Below are positions 19,051-28,525 of a stretch of 64,000 nucleotides of DNA, one piece after another (positions within the stretch are counted from its first letter, which is position 1; the number at the start of each line of letters is the position of its first letter). The DNA lies in the NCBI GenBank assembly GCA_945861535.1, contig CAMAUZ010000004.1, positions 1 to 64,000 of the forward strand, read 5' to 3'. The notes under the pieces were generated by a model. That model had not been told where the DNA came from. It searched no databases and saw nothing but the letters and a program-made list of their open reading frames with translations. This DNA is from Akkermansia muciniphila (GTDB taxonomy: Bacteria; Verrucomicrobiota; Verrucomicrobiia; Limisphaerales; BJHT01). The position numbers and the translations under genes are program-made.

Positions 19051-19159
19051 TGGAGCGCGGCGTTTACGCCGCAGAAGCGTGGACGACGACGAGTGCGCCC
19101 GAGTTGCCGATCGCGCTTGTTGCATGCGGGAGTTTCTGCGGCGTGAACGCCGCGCTCCT
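19051..19159. repeat. Palindromic intergenic element, GGAGCGCGGCGTTTACGCCGCAGAAGC family
   Basis: Left arm tggagcgcggcgtttacgccgcagaagcg, right arm tttctgcggcgtgaacgccgcgctcct. Confidence 0.85.
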
Positions 19160-19222
19160 CCGGCGCACTCCGGGCGGCGTGCTTGACTCGGCGTGGGGGC
19201 AGCCGGAGCCTCCGCGGCTGTC

Positions 19223-20386
19223 ATGCACGAATCGCTGCGCCTGCGGGCTGTTCAAACGCCGATCATTCCGGTCATTGCGGATTTGATTCGCGCCACGCCC
19301 GGCACGATCTCGCTTGGGCAAGGGGTGGTGAATTACGGGCCGCCGCCGGCCGCGCTGGAGCAGCTCGCGCTGTTTCTCGCCGAGCCGGCGAATCACAAAT
19401 ATCAGCCGGTCGCCGGGATTCCCGCGTTGGTGCGCGCCATTGAAACCAAGCTCGCGACGGAGAATGGGTTGCGGCTCGACGGGGAGAATCGCGTGCTGGT
19501 GACGGCCGGCGGCAACAATGCGTTTCTCACCGCCGTGCTCGCGATCACTGATCCGGGCGACGAAATCATTCTGCCGACGCCGTATTATTTTAACCACGAG
19601 ATGGCCGTGACGATGGCGAACTGTCGGCCGGTGCTGGTGCCGACGGATGAGAATTATCAGCTCGATCTGGCGGCGATCCGCGCGGTGCTGACGTCGCGCA
19701 CGCGGGCCGTGGTGACGGTCTCGCCGAACAATCCGAGCGGCGCGGTGTATCCGGCAGCCGTGTTGCGCGAGGTGAACGAACTGTGCGCCGCGCGCGGGAT
19801 TTTCCATGTGCACGACGAGGCGTACGAGTATTTCACCTACGACGGCGCGACGCATTTTTCGCCCGGTTCGCTGGCGGGCAGCGGGGCGCACACCATCTCG
19901 CTGTTCTCTCTCTCGAAGGCCTATGGCGCCGCGAGTTGGCGCATCGGGTGGATGGTGCTGCCCGCGCAGCTCGAGGCGGCGGCACTGAAGATCCAGGACA
20001 CGCTGATTATTTGTCCGCCGGTGATTTCGCAATTCATGGCCGTCGGTGCGCTGCGGGTTGGTCGCGCGTATCCGCGGGAAAAGTTGCGCGCGCTGGCGGA
20101 GACGCGAATCGCGGCCCGGCGGGCGTTGGCGGAACTCGAGGGCTGCGTCGTGCCGCGGGCGGACGGGGCGTTTTACTTTTTGCTGCGGGTCGCCACGGAG
20201 CGGCCGGCGATGGAGGTCGCCGAGCGGCTGATTCGGGAGCATCGGGTGGCGGTGATTCCGGGCAGTGCGTTTGGACTCACCGAGGGCTGTCATCTGCGTG
20301 TTGCGTACGCCGCGTTGCCGCAGGACGCGGTGTTGGAGGGCTTCGGGCGGCTGGTGGTGGGATTGAAGGAAGTGCTGCGCGGATAG
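19223..20386 (+). CDS. PLP-dependent class I/II aminotransferase
   Basis: ISLGQGVVNYGPP...VLVTAGGNNAFLTAV...VVTVSPNNPSGAVYP...FHVHDEAYEYFTYDG...SLFSLSKAYGAASWRIGWMV. Confidence 0.93.
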   Translation: MHESLRLRAVQTPIIPVIADLIRATPGTISLGQGVVNYGPPPAALEQLALFLAEPANHKYQPVAGIPALVRAIETKLATENGLRLDGENRVLVTAGGNNAFLTAVLAITDPGDEIILPTPYYFNHEMAVTMANCRPVLVPTDENYQLDLAAIRAVLTSRTRAVVTVSPNNPSGAVYPAAVLREVNELCAARGIFHVHDEAYEYFTYDGATHFSPGSLAGSGAHTISLFSLSKAYGAASWRIGWMVLPAQLEAAALKIQDTLIICPPVISQFMAVGALRVGRAYPREKLRALAETRIAARRALAELEGCVVPRADGAFYFLLRVATERPAMEVAERLIREHRVAVIPGSAFGLTEGCHLRVAYAALPQDAVLEGFGRLVVGLKEVLRG

Positions 20387-20508
20387 GTGGGGCGCCGCTC
20401 AGTTCCGCGCCCCCAAGTCCCAACTCTTTAGCACCCGGGTTCAGCCGGGTGTCTGGCGTTTGGACATTTTCGTCGGCCCTACCCGGGCGCCCTGCCTTGC
20501 GTCTGCGT

Positions 20509-20589
20509 CGTGCCGGCGGCTCGTAAGAAGTTAGCCGGTGGTGAAGCGCAGCGGAACCACCGGCTAATTTCTTGCGTGCCTCCGGCACG
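20509..20589. repeat. Palindrome (34-nt imperfect arms) upstream of ABC transporter
   Basis: cgtgccggcggctcgtaagaagttagccggtggt / accaccggctaatttcttgcgtgcctccggcacg. Confidence 0.85.
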
Positions 20590-20602
20590 ATGCTGAGGTG
20601 AG

Positions 20603-22426
20603 GTGGCGCGCGCCGGTCGCGAGTTTGTGGTGGTCATCGGCGGTGGCGTTCCCGAATCATCCGGCGTGCCTGAATCATCGCCGAAGAAAACCCGCGGAGC
20701 CTTTCGCAGCCTGCTGGGGATGCTGGCGTTTCTTCGGAAGTATCCGGTGCGCGTGGCGCTCTCCGTCGCGCTGCTGGTGGTGAACATCGGGATCGAGATG
20801 AGTTTGCCGCGCATCCTCGGCGACACGATCAATCATCTTCAGGCGCACGCGGCGCGCGGGGTTCCCTTTTCGCTGGCACCGGCGGTCACGCTGTTTCTGG
20901 CGCTGATTGCGCTGCGAATGCTGGTCGCGGTCACGCTCGGGCCGCTGCGGAACAAGCTGATTCAGGAGACGCTCGCGGACATCCGCGCGGTGATCTACGA
21001 CACGCTGCAACGGCTGGCGTTCACGTACCACGACAAGTCGAACACCGGCGAACTGATCTCGCGCTCCACGACGGATGTGTGGCGGATGCAGGATTTTTTC
21101 TTCGCCTGTTTGTTCCTGAGCATCGACATCGTGGTGGCGCTGGTGGTCACGCTGATCCTGATTTTTCAGATCAGTCCGCGCCTCGGGCTGCTGACGGTCG
21201 GGACGATGGTGCCGACGCTGGCGTTGATCGCGTTCTATGCGGCGAAGCTTCAGCCGCAGTGGCGCAAGGTGCAGGACCTGCACGGCACGATGTCCACGGT
21301 GATCCAGGAGAACGTCGCGGGGGTGCGGGTGGTGAAGGCATTCGCGCGCGAGCAGGCGGAGATCGAGAAGTTTCGCGGCAAGCGGGAGGATTATCTCAAG
21401 ACCCTGCTGGAGACGGTTAATTACTGGTCAGCGCGGGTGCCGTTCGCGCAGTTCATCTTCGGTCTCGGCGTGCCGCTGGCGCTGTGGGCGGGCGGGCGCG
21501 AGGTCATCACGGGGCAGCTTCAGCTTGGCGATCTGGCGAAGGTCATCCTGTATCTGATGGCGATCGGGCACCGGCTCGGGATGGTCGGGCAGTTTACGAA
21601 CATCCTGCAAAACGCCAGCGCCAGCGCCGAGCGCGTGATGGAGATCATCGCCGAGCCGCAGACGATTCGCAGCGGCACGCGGGCGCTGCCGGCGGGTGGC
21701 GGCGCGGTGGAGTTTCAGGAGGTGTCGTTTCAATATCCCGACGCGAAGGCCTCGCTGCGGAAGCTGAGCTTCAGCGTGAAGCCCGGCCAGACGGTGGCCA
21801 TCGTGGGGCCGACGGGTTCGGGCAAGACGACGCTCGTGAATCTGTTGCCGCGTTTTTACGAGCCCACGGCGGGACGGGTGTTGCTCGAGGGGATCGACGT
21901 GCGGGAGTTCGACCTCGTCCAGTTGCGGCGCAGCATCGGGGTGATTTTCCAGGAGACGTTTCTTTTCAGTGCGACGGTGGCGGAGAACATCGCGTACGGA
22001 AAACCGCAGGCTGGTCGTGACGAAATCGAGCGGTGCGCGCGCGCGGCGCAGGCGCATGAGTTCATCGCGGAGCTGGAGGACGGCTACGACACGGTGATCG
22101 GCGAACGCGGCGTGTCGCTCAGCGGCGGGCAGCGGCAGCGGCTCGCGATTGCGCGGGCGTTTCTGCTGAACCCGCGCGTGCTGATTCTCGATGACGCGAC
22201 GGCGAGCGTGGATGCGCAGACGGAGCGGTTGATTCAGGAAGCGATGCGGCGGCTGTGCGCGGGGCGGACGACGTTCGTGATCGCGCAGCGGGTTGCGACG
22301 GTGCAGCACGCGGACCTGATCTTGGTGCTGAAGGAGGGGGAGATCGTGGAACGCGGGACGCACGAGGAGCTGGTCGGGCGCAGCGGATTTTATCGGGAGA
22401 TTTTCGAGCACCAGATGCAGAGGTGA
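20603..22426 (+). CDS. ABC transporter ATP-binding protein/permease (MsbA-like)
   Basis: TM domain then VAIVGPTGSGKTTLVNLLPRFYEP (Walker A), VSLSGGQRQRLAIARAFLLNPRVLILDDATASVD (signature/Walker B). Confidence 0.95.
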   Translation: MARAGREFVVVIGGGVPESSGVPESSPKKTRGAFRSLLGMLAFLRKYPVRVALSVALLVVNIGIEMSLPRILGDTINHLQAHAARGVPFSLAPAVTLFLALIALRMLVAVTLGPLRNKLIQETLADIRAVIYDTLQRLAFTYHDKSNTGELISRSTTDVWRMQDFFFACLFLSIDIVVALVVTLILIFQISPRLGLLTVGTMVPTLALIAFYAAKLQPQWRKVQDLHGTMSTVIQENVAGVRVVKAFAREQAEIEKFRGKREDYLKTLLETVNYWSARVPFAQFIFGLGVPLALWAGGREVITGQLQLGDLAKVILYLMAIGHRLGMVGQFTNILQNASASAERVMEIIAEPQTIRSGTRALPAGGGAVEFQEVSFQYPDAKASLRKLSFSVKPGQTVAIVGPTGSGKTTLVNLLPRFYEPTAGRVLLEGIDVREFDLVQLRRSIGVIFQETFLFSATVAENIAYGKPQAGRDEIERCARAAQAHEFIAELEDGYDTVIGERGVSLSGGQRQRLAIARAFLLNPRVLILDDATASVDAQTERLIQEAMRRLCAGRTTFVIAQRVATVQHADLILVLKEGEIVERGTHEELVGRSGFYREIFEHQMQR

Positions 22427-22916
22427 TGCAGGGGGTGCCGGAGTGTGGCGGTCGGGGCGTGGATAGGATCGTAGGGGAGTCGCCGAGGTTGGCAGGGGAA
22501 TTTGGGGCAGGGTAATGGGGAGGGATTTGAGACGGGCCGAACTGGTTGTCCCGGGCGATGGAGAAATTTGGCGGCGGGCGAGAGTTTTGGCGCGCCGTTG
22601 GTTCATGTTGCGCGGTTGGGGCGTTCGGATTCTGCCAACGTCCCCCTCTCCGCCTCGATCCCCATTCCCGTGATCTGCGCGAATAACTGTAGTCATTAAA
22701 GCCCTGCCAACAGGGCGCTTGGCAAAACTTTGTCGTGGTCGAGGCGCGGGTTTCGCCCCGTTCCGCGGGAATCTCAAAAAGTCAGCGGCTGCAAACTTCC
22801 CCTGCTCCGCCTTCTGAGCACGATGCCCCCTGCTGCGGCCTTTTTTGGGCGTTCGGATTCTCCTCACGTCGGCGCTTTCAAATCCGACTCGCGGGCGAGC
22901 CGTCCGCGCCTCCGTC

Positions 22917-23102
22917 GCTTGTAGGAGTTGGGGGTAACGAGATTCGAAACTCTTGCCCCGAGCGGCACGTCCAAAGATACCCCGAGCCACGTCTTGCCGC
23001 CAAGCTCCGTTTCCACACGCCTCACCCAAGTCAGTCCACGAGGCTCAGTCCGGTTTTCGCGCGGAAAAGGTCAGGGTCTCGTTACCTCGACTCCTACAAG
23101 GG
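22917..23102. repeat. Full-length ~185-bp MITE-like element (inverted relative to 4923-5108)
   Basis: cttgtaggagttgggggtaacgagattc ... gggtctcgttacctcgactcctacaag. Confidence 0.88.
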
Positions 23103-23134
23103 GGAGCGGTCGCGGGCGTGGTGACGCGGGCGGA

Positions 23135-25318
23135 TTACTTGATTTCAACGGCGGGCGCCGCGGGGGGAGCGACGCCGGGCGCGGGGGCGGCGGCCCCGGC
23201 GGCGGCGGTGCGGCGTTGCCAGACTTTCACGAGTTTGTCGGAGCTGCCGGTGGCGAGGACGCGGCCATCGGTGGAAAGCGCGAGGGCGCGAATGTCGGTG
23301 GCGTGGGCGTCGAAGGATTGGATGAGTTTGCCGGAATACGCTTCCCAGAGCAGGACTTTGCCTTTGGTGGTGCCGGCGGCGACGAGGCCGTCGGCTCCGA
23401 CGACCAAGTGGGAGATGGTGGTGCCTTCGGGGGCGAAGAGCGTCGGCGACCACGCACCACGGACGACTTCAAAGACTTTGATTTTCCGCCCTTCACCGCA
23501 GGCCAGGAGGCTGCAGTCGGCGGCGAAGGCAGAGAGGCGCGCGGCGTTGGTGCCGAGGTTGATTTCCGAAGTGCGGGCGCTGGTCTGGATGTCGAATTGC
23601 TTGAGGGTGCCTTCGCGCCCGACGGTGAGGAGTCGGCTGCCGTCGTCGGAGAAGCCCATGGCGAGCACGGCATCGTAATGGCCTTGGAGGGCTTTGCGCG
23701 GGCGGCCGGTGGCGACCTCGTAGGCGCTGAGCTGTCCGGCGGGTCCGCCGCTGGCGAGCAGGTTGCCGTCAGGGGAAAAAATCAGGCCGGCGACTTCGTT
23801 GGAGTGGGTGAGCAGGCTGCTCTTCACCCGGCGCCAAGTAACCTCCCAGATTTTGACGGAGAGATTGGGCGCGAGGCTGGCGAGCAGTTTGCCGTCGGGC
23901 GTGAGGGCGATGCGGGAGAAGGTGCAGTTATCGCCGAGGACGGGTTTGAACCTGCCGGTGGCGATGTCCCAGACGTTGGCGGATTTTTCCTCACCGCTGG
24001 CGATCGAGAAACCATCCAAGGAAAAGGCGAGCGCCGTGACGGCTTCCTTGTGGCCTTCGAAGGTGCGGTAGAGCGCGAAGCTGAGGTTGGTGAGAGTGCC
24101 GGAGCGTCCGACGATGAAGGCGGGCGGTTCGGGGGGCGGCGGCGGCGGCGGCGGGGGTTCGGTGACCACCTTCACGACGGGCGGCGGCGGCGGCGGCGGC
24201 GGCAGGGGCGGTTCTTCCCCGAGCTTTTTCAGGTAGGAGGCGGCAAAGCCCATCACGATGGCGATCACCACCAGGACGCCGGCAATCGGGCCGAAACGGG
24301 CGGCGAGCGAACGCGGCGGGGCGGCGGTGGCCTGGCGATGTTGAGTGTCCTCGCGGGGTTTGCGGGTGAGAGTGGGTTTGATCTCCCCGAATTGAGCGCG
24401 GGTCGGCGGTCTGGCGGGAGCGTCGATCGGCTCGAAGTCCGCATCGCGAAGCACGAGGGGCGGAGCCACGAAAATGTTGTCGAGCCGTTGCTCGAGATCG
24501 CCGGCGGTGATGGGGCGCTGGCGCGGGTCTTTGGCGAGGCAGTCGGCGACGAGGCCGTTGAGGCCGGCGGGGATGTGGTTGGTCAGCGCGACTTCGATCA
24601 GGCGGTCGGCCAGCGTCTGCGGCTCGGCATTGCGGATTTGATCTTGAATGTCGCCCTCGCAGAACGGCGGCGTGCCGGTGAGCAATTCGTACAACGTGGC
24701 ACCCAAGGAATAGATGTCGTCGCTGGTGCTGGGCGGCTGGCCGTCCAGTTGCTGCGGACTCATGAAGGTGAGGGTCCCCCAGCCCAAGTGCCGCTCGGCG
24801 TGGCTCTGGTCGTGTTCGCGCAGATTCACCGCGATGCCGAAGTCGGCCAGCTTCAACTGCCCGGTGGCGCTGATGAGCATGTTGGCGGGCTTGAGGTCGC
24901 GATGGATAACGCCTTCCTTGTGAGCGTAGGCGAGGGCGCTGCAGAGGTCGCGGAAAATGGGGCGCAGGTAATCCCACGTCAGCACGCGCTCGGGCTGCTG
25001 CTGGCGGAGATCATGAAGGTTCACGCCTTTGATGTATTCCATCGAGACGAACGGAATCTCGCCGGGAACCCGGTGGAAGTCGTGAATGCGGATGATGTTG
25101 GGATGACTGAGCTTGCGGCTCTTGAGGGTCTCGAGGCGGAGGTCTTCGAGCGCGCTGTCGTCGATCCCCTCGGCGGTGTTGAGCAACTTGAGCGCGCAGG
25201 GCTCGCGGAGGACCGTGTCGGTGGCCAGCCAGATTTCACCCGCGCCGCCGCCCCCGAGACGTTTGAGCAGCACGTAGCGCCCAGCACCCAGTTTCAGTCC
25301 TGGGTAAATGCCGGACAT
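23135..25318 (-). CDS. Serine/threonine protein kinase with C-terminal WD40 repeats
   Basis: RYVLLKRLGGGGAGEIWLATD, VIHRDLKPANMLISATGQLKLADFGIAVNL, TM segment, Pro-rich linker, WD repeats (LALSTDGRVLATGSSDKLVKVW). Confidence 0.95.
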   Translation of the reverse strand: MSGIYPGLKLGAGRYVLLKRLGGGGAGEIWLATDTVLREPCALKLLNTAEGIDDSALEDLRLETLKSRKLSHPNIIRIHDFHRVPGEIPFVSMEYIKGVNLHDLRQQQPERVLTWDYLRPIFRDLCSALAYAHKEGVIHRDLKPANMLISATGQLKLADFGIAVNLREHDQSHAERHLGWGTLTFMSPQQLDGQPPSTSDDIYSLGATLYELLTGTPPFCEGDIQDQIRNAEPQTLADRLIEVALTNHIPAGLNGLVADCLAKDPRQRPITAGDLEQRLDNIFVAPPLVLRDADFEPIDAPARPPTRAQFGEIKPTLTRKPREDTQHRQATAAPPRSLAARFGPIAGVLVVIAIVMGFAASYLKKLGEEPPLPPPPPPPPVVKVVTEPPPPPPPPPEPPAFIVGRSGTLTNLSFALYRTFEGHKEAVTALAFSLDGFSIASGEEKSANVWDIATGRFKPVLGDNCTFSRIALTPDGKLLASLAPNLSVKIWEVTWRRVKSSLLTHSNEVAGLIFSPDGNLLASGGPAGQLSAYEVATGRPRKALQGHYDAVLAMGFSDDGSRLLTVGREGTLKQFDIQTSARTSEINLGTNAARLSAFAADCSLLACGEGRKIKVFEVVRGAWSPTLFAPEGTTISHLVVGADGLVAAGTTKGKVLLWEAYSGKLIQSFDAHATDIRALALSTDGRVLATGSSDKLVKVWQRRTAAAGAAAPAPGVAPPAAPAVEIK

Positions 25319-25476
25319 CCCCTTGGAGGATTTCTCCCCGCCAGGGCTTCCTTGACTTGCGTCAGTACGTTCCACGTCGCAATACTGTTTCAAATGCTAG
25401 CGAGAAATACAGCCTATTCTGCGCAATTCCCCGCAGCATATCGGCGGGTTCGGTGAGACATTGAGTTTTTAAGGCC

Positions 25477-27186
25477 ATGCGCATTGTATACTCCTATAAG
25501 GGCAGTCAACGCAATCTGGTGTTCCCACCGGGCACGATCCTGTTGGGGCGCCCAGCCGAGGAGGGCGATCCCGACCTGGACCTCAGCCCCGACCGCGATA
25601 CCTCGCGGCGACACGCCACGGTGCGCGAGGACGGGGGCCGCATCTGGGTCGTCGATCTGGGCAGCCAGAGCGGAACGTTCGTCAACGGCCGCCGGATTTC
25701 GGCCGCGACGGTGGTTGGCCCCGAGGATGTGATTTCCATCGGGTCCACGATTTTGCAGGTGGCCGCCGGAATGCCCGAGGGCGGCGTGGCGGGCACGCCC
25801 GCCGCCGAGGTCACGGTGGCCGAGGAAATCCCCGCGTCCGCCGCCGTCACGGCGACGACGATGGCGAGCACGGCGGAGGCGGACGCGGGCGCGCGCGCTG
25901 CGGTGGCGGATTTCGTGGCGCCACCGCCGACCGCGGAGGAAGTCGCCGAGGCGGGACTCTACGAGGACGGGGATGAGGAGGTGCTGGAGGAAGAGTTGGC
26001 CGGGGCGCTTTATCCCGACGAAGCGGAAGCCCGCGTACGACTGCTCGCCGACGTGCTGGCGCTCAACCCGCGGCGGCACGGCTTGTACCCTTTTGTCAGC
26101 AATTTGCTGGGCAAGCTGATGAGCGTCCTCACCGATGCCGAACGTGGGGCCGTGCTCCTGCTGGACCCGGCGACCCAACGGCTGACCGTGTACGCCTACG
26201 TGGCTCCGGGCGATCCCGCCATCAGCCAGACGCTGGTCCGCAAGGCGGTGCGGGCCAGGAAACCGTTCCTGTGGCGGCGGATTTCCGACCGCATGCCCAG
26301 CGACACGATGCAGCAGCTCAAAATCAAGGCGGGCATTTACGCCCCGATCATCTGGCAGGAACGCGTGCTGGGCGTGCTCTGTCTCGACAGTTCGACCCGG
26401 GACCTGGCCTTCACCGATGCGGATTTGAAGCTCGTCCGTTCGGTGACGAATGCCGCGGCCGCCACGATGATCGCGTTCGAGTACCAGCAGCAACTCGCCC
26501 AGCAAACGTCCGGCTGGCAGCGGCTGGTGCATATGTTTTCGCCGCCCATGGCCGCGAGCCTGATCGCCCGGGCACAAGCGGGCGGATTGGTTCCCCAGAT
26601 TGAAAAATCCGAGGTGACATTGCTGTGGATCGCTTTTTCCGGTCTGGCCCTGCCGCCGAGCGCGCAGCAGGGCGGTGCGGTGCTCGAATGGTGGCACGAT
26701 CATTTTGATCTCGTGATCGACTTGGCGCAGGCGTGTCACGGGACGATCGAACGCAGCGGCGAGGATTATCTGCTGGCGGTGTTCGGCAGCCCGGAGGCTG
26801 ATCCGGGGCAGCATCTCAACGCAGTGAACGCCGCGCTGGCGGTGCTGGCGGGCTTGAACCAATTGCGGGAGGCGCGCCGCGCTTTGGGCGATGCGCCGTG
26901 GGAGGTACGCCTCGCGGTCCATACAGCGGAGGCGTGGAACGGACTGTTCGGAACCACCGAGCGACTGAGTTTCCACGTGCTCGGCGAGAGTGTCGGCCAC
27001 GTCGCGGCGCTGGCCGGCGGGACGGCGGCGGGCGAGGTGGTGGGCAGCCGCGAGTTGCAACCGCACATCGCGGCGCTGGTGCAAACCGAGCCGGTGAGCG
27101 TGACGCTCAAGCCCGGAGCGGTCGTGGAGGCGTTTCGCATCAAGGGAATCTTGGCTCCGGCGGCCGCGGGGACGGCGGCGGGGTAA
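25477..27186 (+). CDS. FHA-GAF protein with C-terminal degenerate class III adenylyl cyclase-like domain
   Basis: FHA: ILLGRPAEEGDPDLDLSPDRDTSRRHATVREDGGRIWVVDLGSQSGTFVNGRRI; GAF-like IYAPIIWQERVLGVLCLDSSTRDLAFTDADLKLVRSVTNAAA; cyclase-like C-term. Confidence 0.85.
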   Translation: MRIVYSYKGSQRNLVFPPGTILLGRPAEEGDPDLDLSPDRDTSRRHATVREDGGRIWVVDLGSQSGTFVNGRRISAATVVGPEDVISIGSTILQVAAGMPEGGVAGTPAAEVTVAEEIPASAAVTATTMASTAEADAGARAAVADFVAPPPTAEEVAEAGLYEDGDEEVLEEELAGALYPDEAEARVRLLADVLALNPRRHGLYPFVSNLLGKLMSVLTDAERGAVLLLDPATQRLTVYAYVAPGDPAISQTLVRKAVRARKPFLWRRISDRMPSDTMQQLKIKAGIYAPIIWQERVLGVLCLDSSTRDLAFTDADLKLVRSVTNAAAATMIAFEYQQQLAQQTSGWQRLVHMFSPPMAASLIARAQAGGLVPQIEKSEVTLLWIAFSGLALPPSAQQGGAVLEWWHDHFDLVIDLAQACHGTIERSGEDYLLAVFGSPEADPGQHLNAVNAALAVLAGLNQLREARRALGDAPWEVRLAVHTAEAWNGLFGTTERLSFHVLGESVGHVAALAGGTAAGEVVGSRELQPHIAALVQTEPVSVTLKPGAVVEAFRIKGILAPAAAGTAAG

Positions 27187-27241
27187 TACCCACGCAACAC
27201 TGCGGTTTTTCTCTCCTGCGATTGGAGAACAAACCCTTCGA

Positions 27242-28261
27242 TCACTGCCCGGGGCGGGCTGAAGCGGCGACGGCGCGGGCGAGTTTCTCCCGCAAAAATG
27301 CCGCGCACTTGGGCACCTGCGCCTCGCTGAGACCGTGGAGGAAGAGCGGTCCGCGGAAGCCGTGGGTGTGCAGCAGGGAGATATAGCGGTCGTAGTCGAG
27401 CTTGCCTTCGCCGGCGGCCTTGTGGCCCGCATCGCCGTCGCGATCGAGGTCCTTGGCGTGCGCCATCACGATGTCTTTGCCGATCAGCGCGAAGGCCTGA
27501 TCGAGAATCTCGGCCATCCGGGGCAGCTCGCCTTTGTGAAATAAATTGGCGGCATCCATCGTGACCTTCAGGTGCGGGGAAGCGATCTCGTCCAGGAGGC
27601 GGCGGGCTTTGAGAGCTGAATCGACCACGTTGTTGACCTCGGGTTCGAAGGCCACGACGACGCCCGCCTGCCGGGCGATGTCCGTCGCAGCGCGCATGGT
27701 GGCGACCATGTCTTTCCACGCGTCGGGCAGGTCGTTGTCGGGATGCCGACGCCACATGCTCGTGCGGTCGCGCGTGCCGCTGCACAGATGGATTCGCGGC
27801 ACGCCCAGCTCCTGACACAACCCGGCCAGCACGCCGAGCCGCCGCAGGCCGGCCTCGCGCTGCGCTGCGTCCGGGTGGCACATGTTGAAGGTGCCTTGCA
27901 GCGACGCGACCGTGATTCCGCGCGCCGCCGTTTCGCGACGGATGCGGACGGCGAAGTCCGGTGGGATTTTATCCGGCATCATCGGCCCGGCGACGCAATC
28001 CAAGGCCAATTGAATGTGGACCAATCCGGCAGCCTTCGCCGCGTCCAGCCGGGCTTCGAGCGGCGGGCGGACAAATGTGGAAAGCAGGATGCCGATCTGC
28101 ATGAGCGCGGGCGGCGTGGTGACGGACGCCGTAGTCGCGGTTGGGGCGGCGGCGGCCAGCGCATTTGGTCCGCAAGCGCTGGCGAAAGTCAGGGTGCTCG
28201 CGAGGCGCAGGAACTGGCGTCGGGTTGTGAGCCGCTCGGTTTCGGAAATGGGCTGAGCCAT
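27242..28261 (-). CDS. Tat-signal sugar phosphate isomerase/epimerase (TIM barrel)
   Basis: TTRRQFLRLASTLTFASACGPNALA; AKAAGLVHIQLALDCV; VVAFEPEVNNVVDSALKARRLLDEIASPHLKVTMDAANLFHKG. Confidence 0.85.
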   Translation of the reverse strand: MAQPISETERLTTRRQFLRLASTLTFASACGPNALAAAAPTATTASVTTPPALMQIGILLSTFVRPPLEARLDAAKAAGLVHIQLALDCVAGPMMPDKIPPDFAVRIRRETAARGITVASLQGTFNMCHPDAAQREAGLRRLGVLAGLCQELGVPRIHLCSGTRDRTSMWRRHPDNDLPDAWKDMVATMRAATDIARQAGVVVAFEPEVNNVVDSALKARRLLDEIASPHLKVTMDAANLFHKGELPRMAEILDQAFALIGKDIVMAHAKDLDRDGDAGHKAAGEGKLDYDRYISLLHTHGFRGPLFLHGLSEAQVPKCAAFLREKLARAVAASARPGQ

Positions 28262-28463
28262 AGAATTCGTTGGGTGGAAACTGATTTTCCAAATGTTTTG
28301 CGGCTTCGGGCGAGCCGCTTTTGCATCGGGATCGTGGGCGGCACCCTTCGGCTTCCGAAACGTTGTCGCAATGTTTTTCACGGCACCGACGATCCGCGCA
28401 CACTCCACGCGCCATGCTGAAGAACGGAGGAGGTTACGGCCGCGCGGCAACGCGGCCCTACCG

Positions 28464-28499
28464 AATAAAAAAACGGGGCCGACTCGCGTCGGCCCCGTT
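28464..28499 (-). terminator. Rho-independent terminator of groEL (minus strand)
   Basis: Perfect 12-bp stem aacggggccgac-tcgc-gtcggccccgtt followed on the minus strand by a T-tract. Confidence 0.92.
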
Positions 28500-28525
28500 C
28501 GTGATTAATCGAGTGACTGGCTGGC

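Noticed and set aside
21428-23029. 533-aa minus ORF
   Set aside because: Antisense to the ABC transporter and runs through repeat elements; motif FGRAARGKSFESRYPQLLQ is a translation of the MITE-like repeat, not a protein domain.
24121-24201. GGC microsatellite-like tracts here and at 46821-46850 and 47391-47432
   Set aside because: They are in-frame poly-proline linkers of real proteins (kinase-WD40 and oxidase), explained by coding.
22928-25456. 842-aa + ORF
   Set aside because: Antisense to the Ser/Thr kinase-WD40 gene, starts inside a MITE-like repeat.
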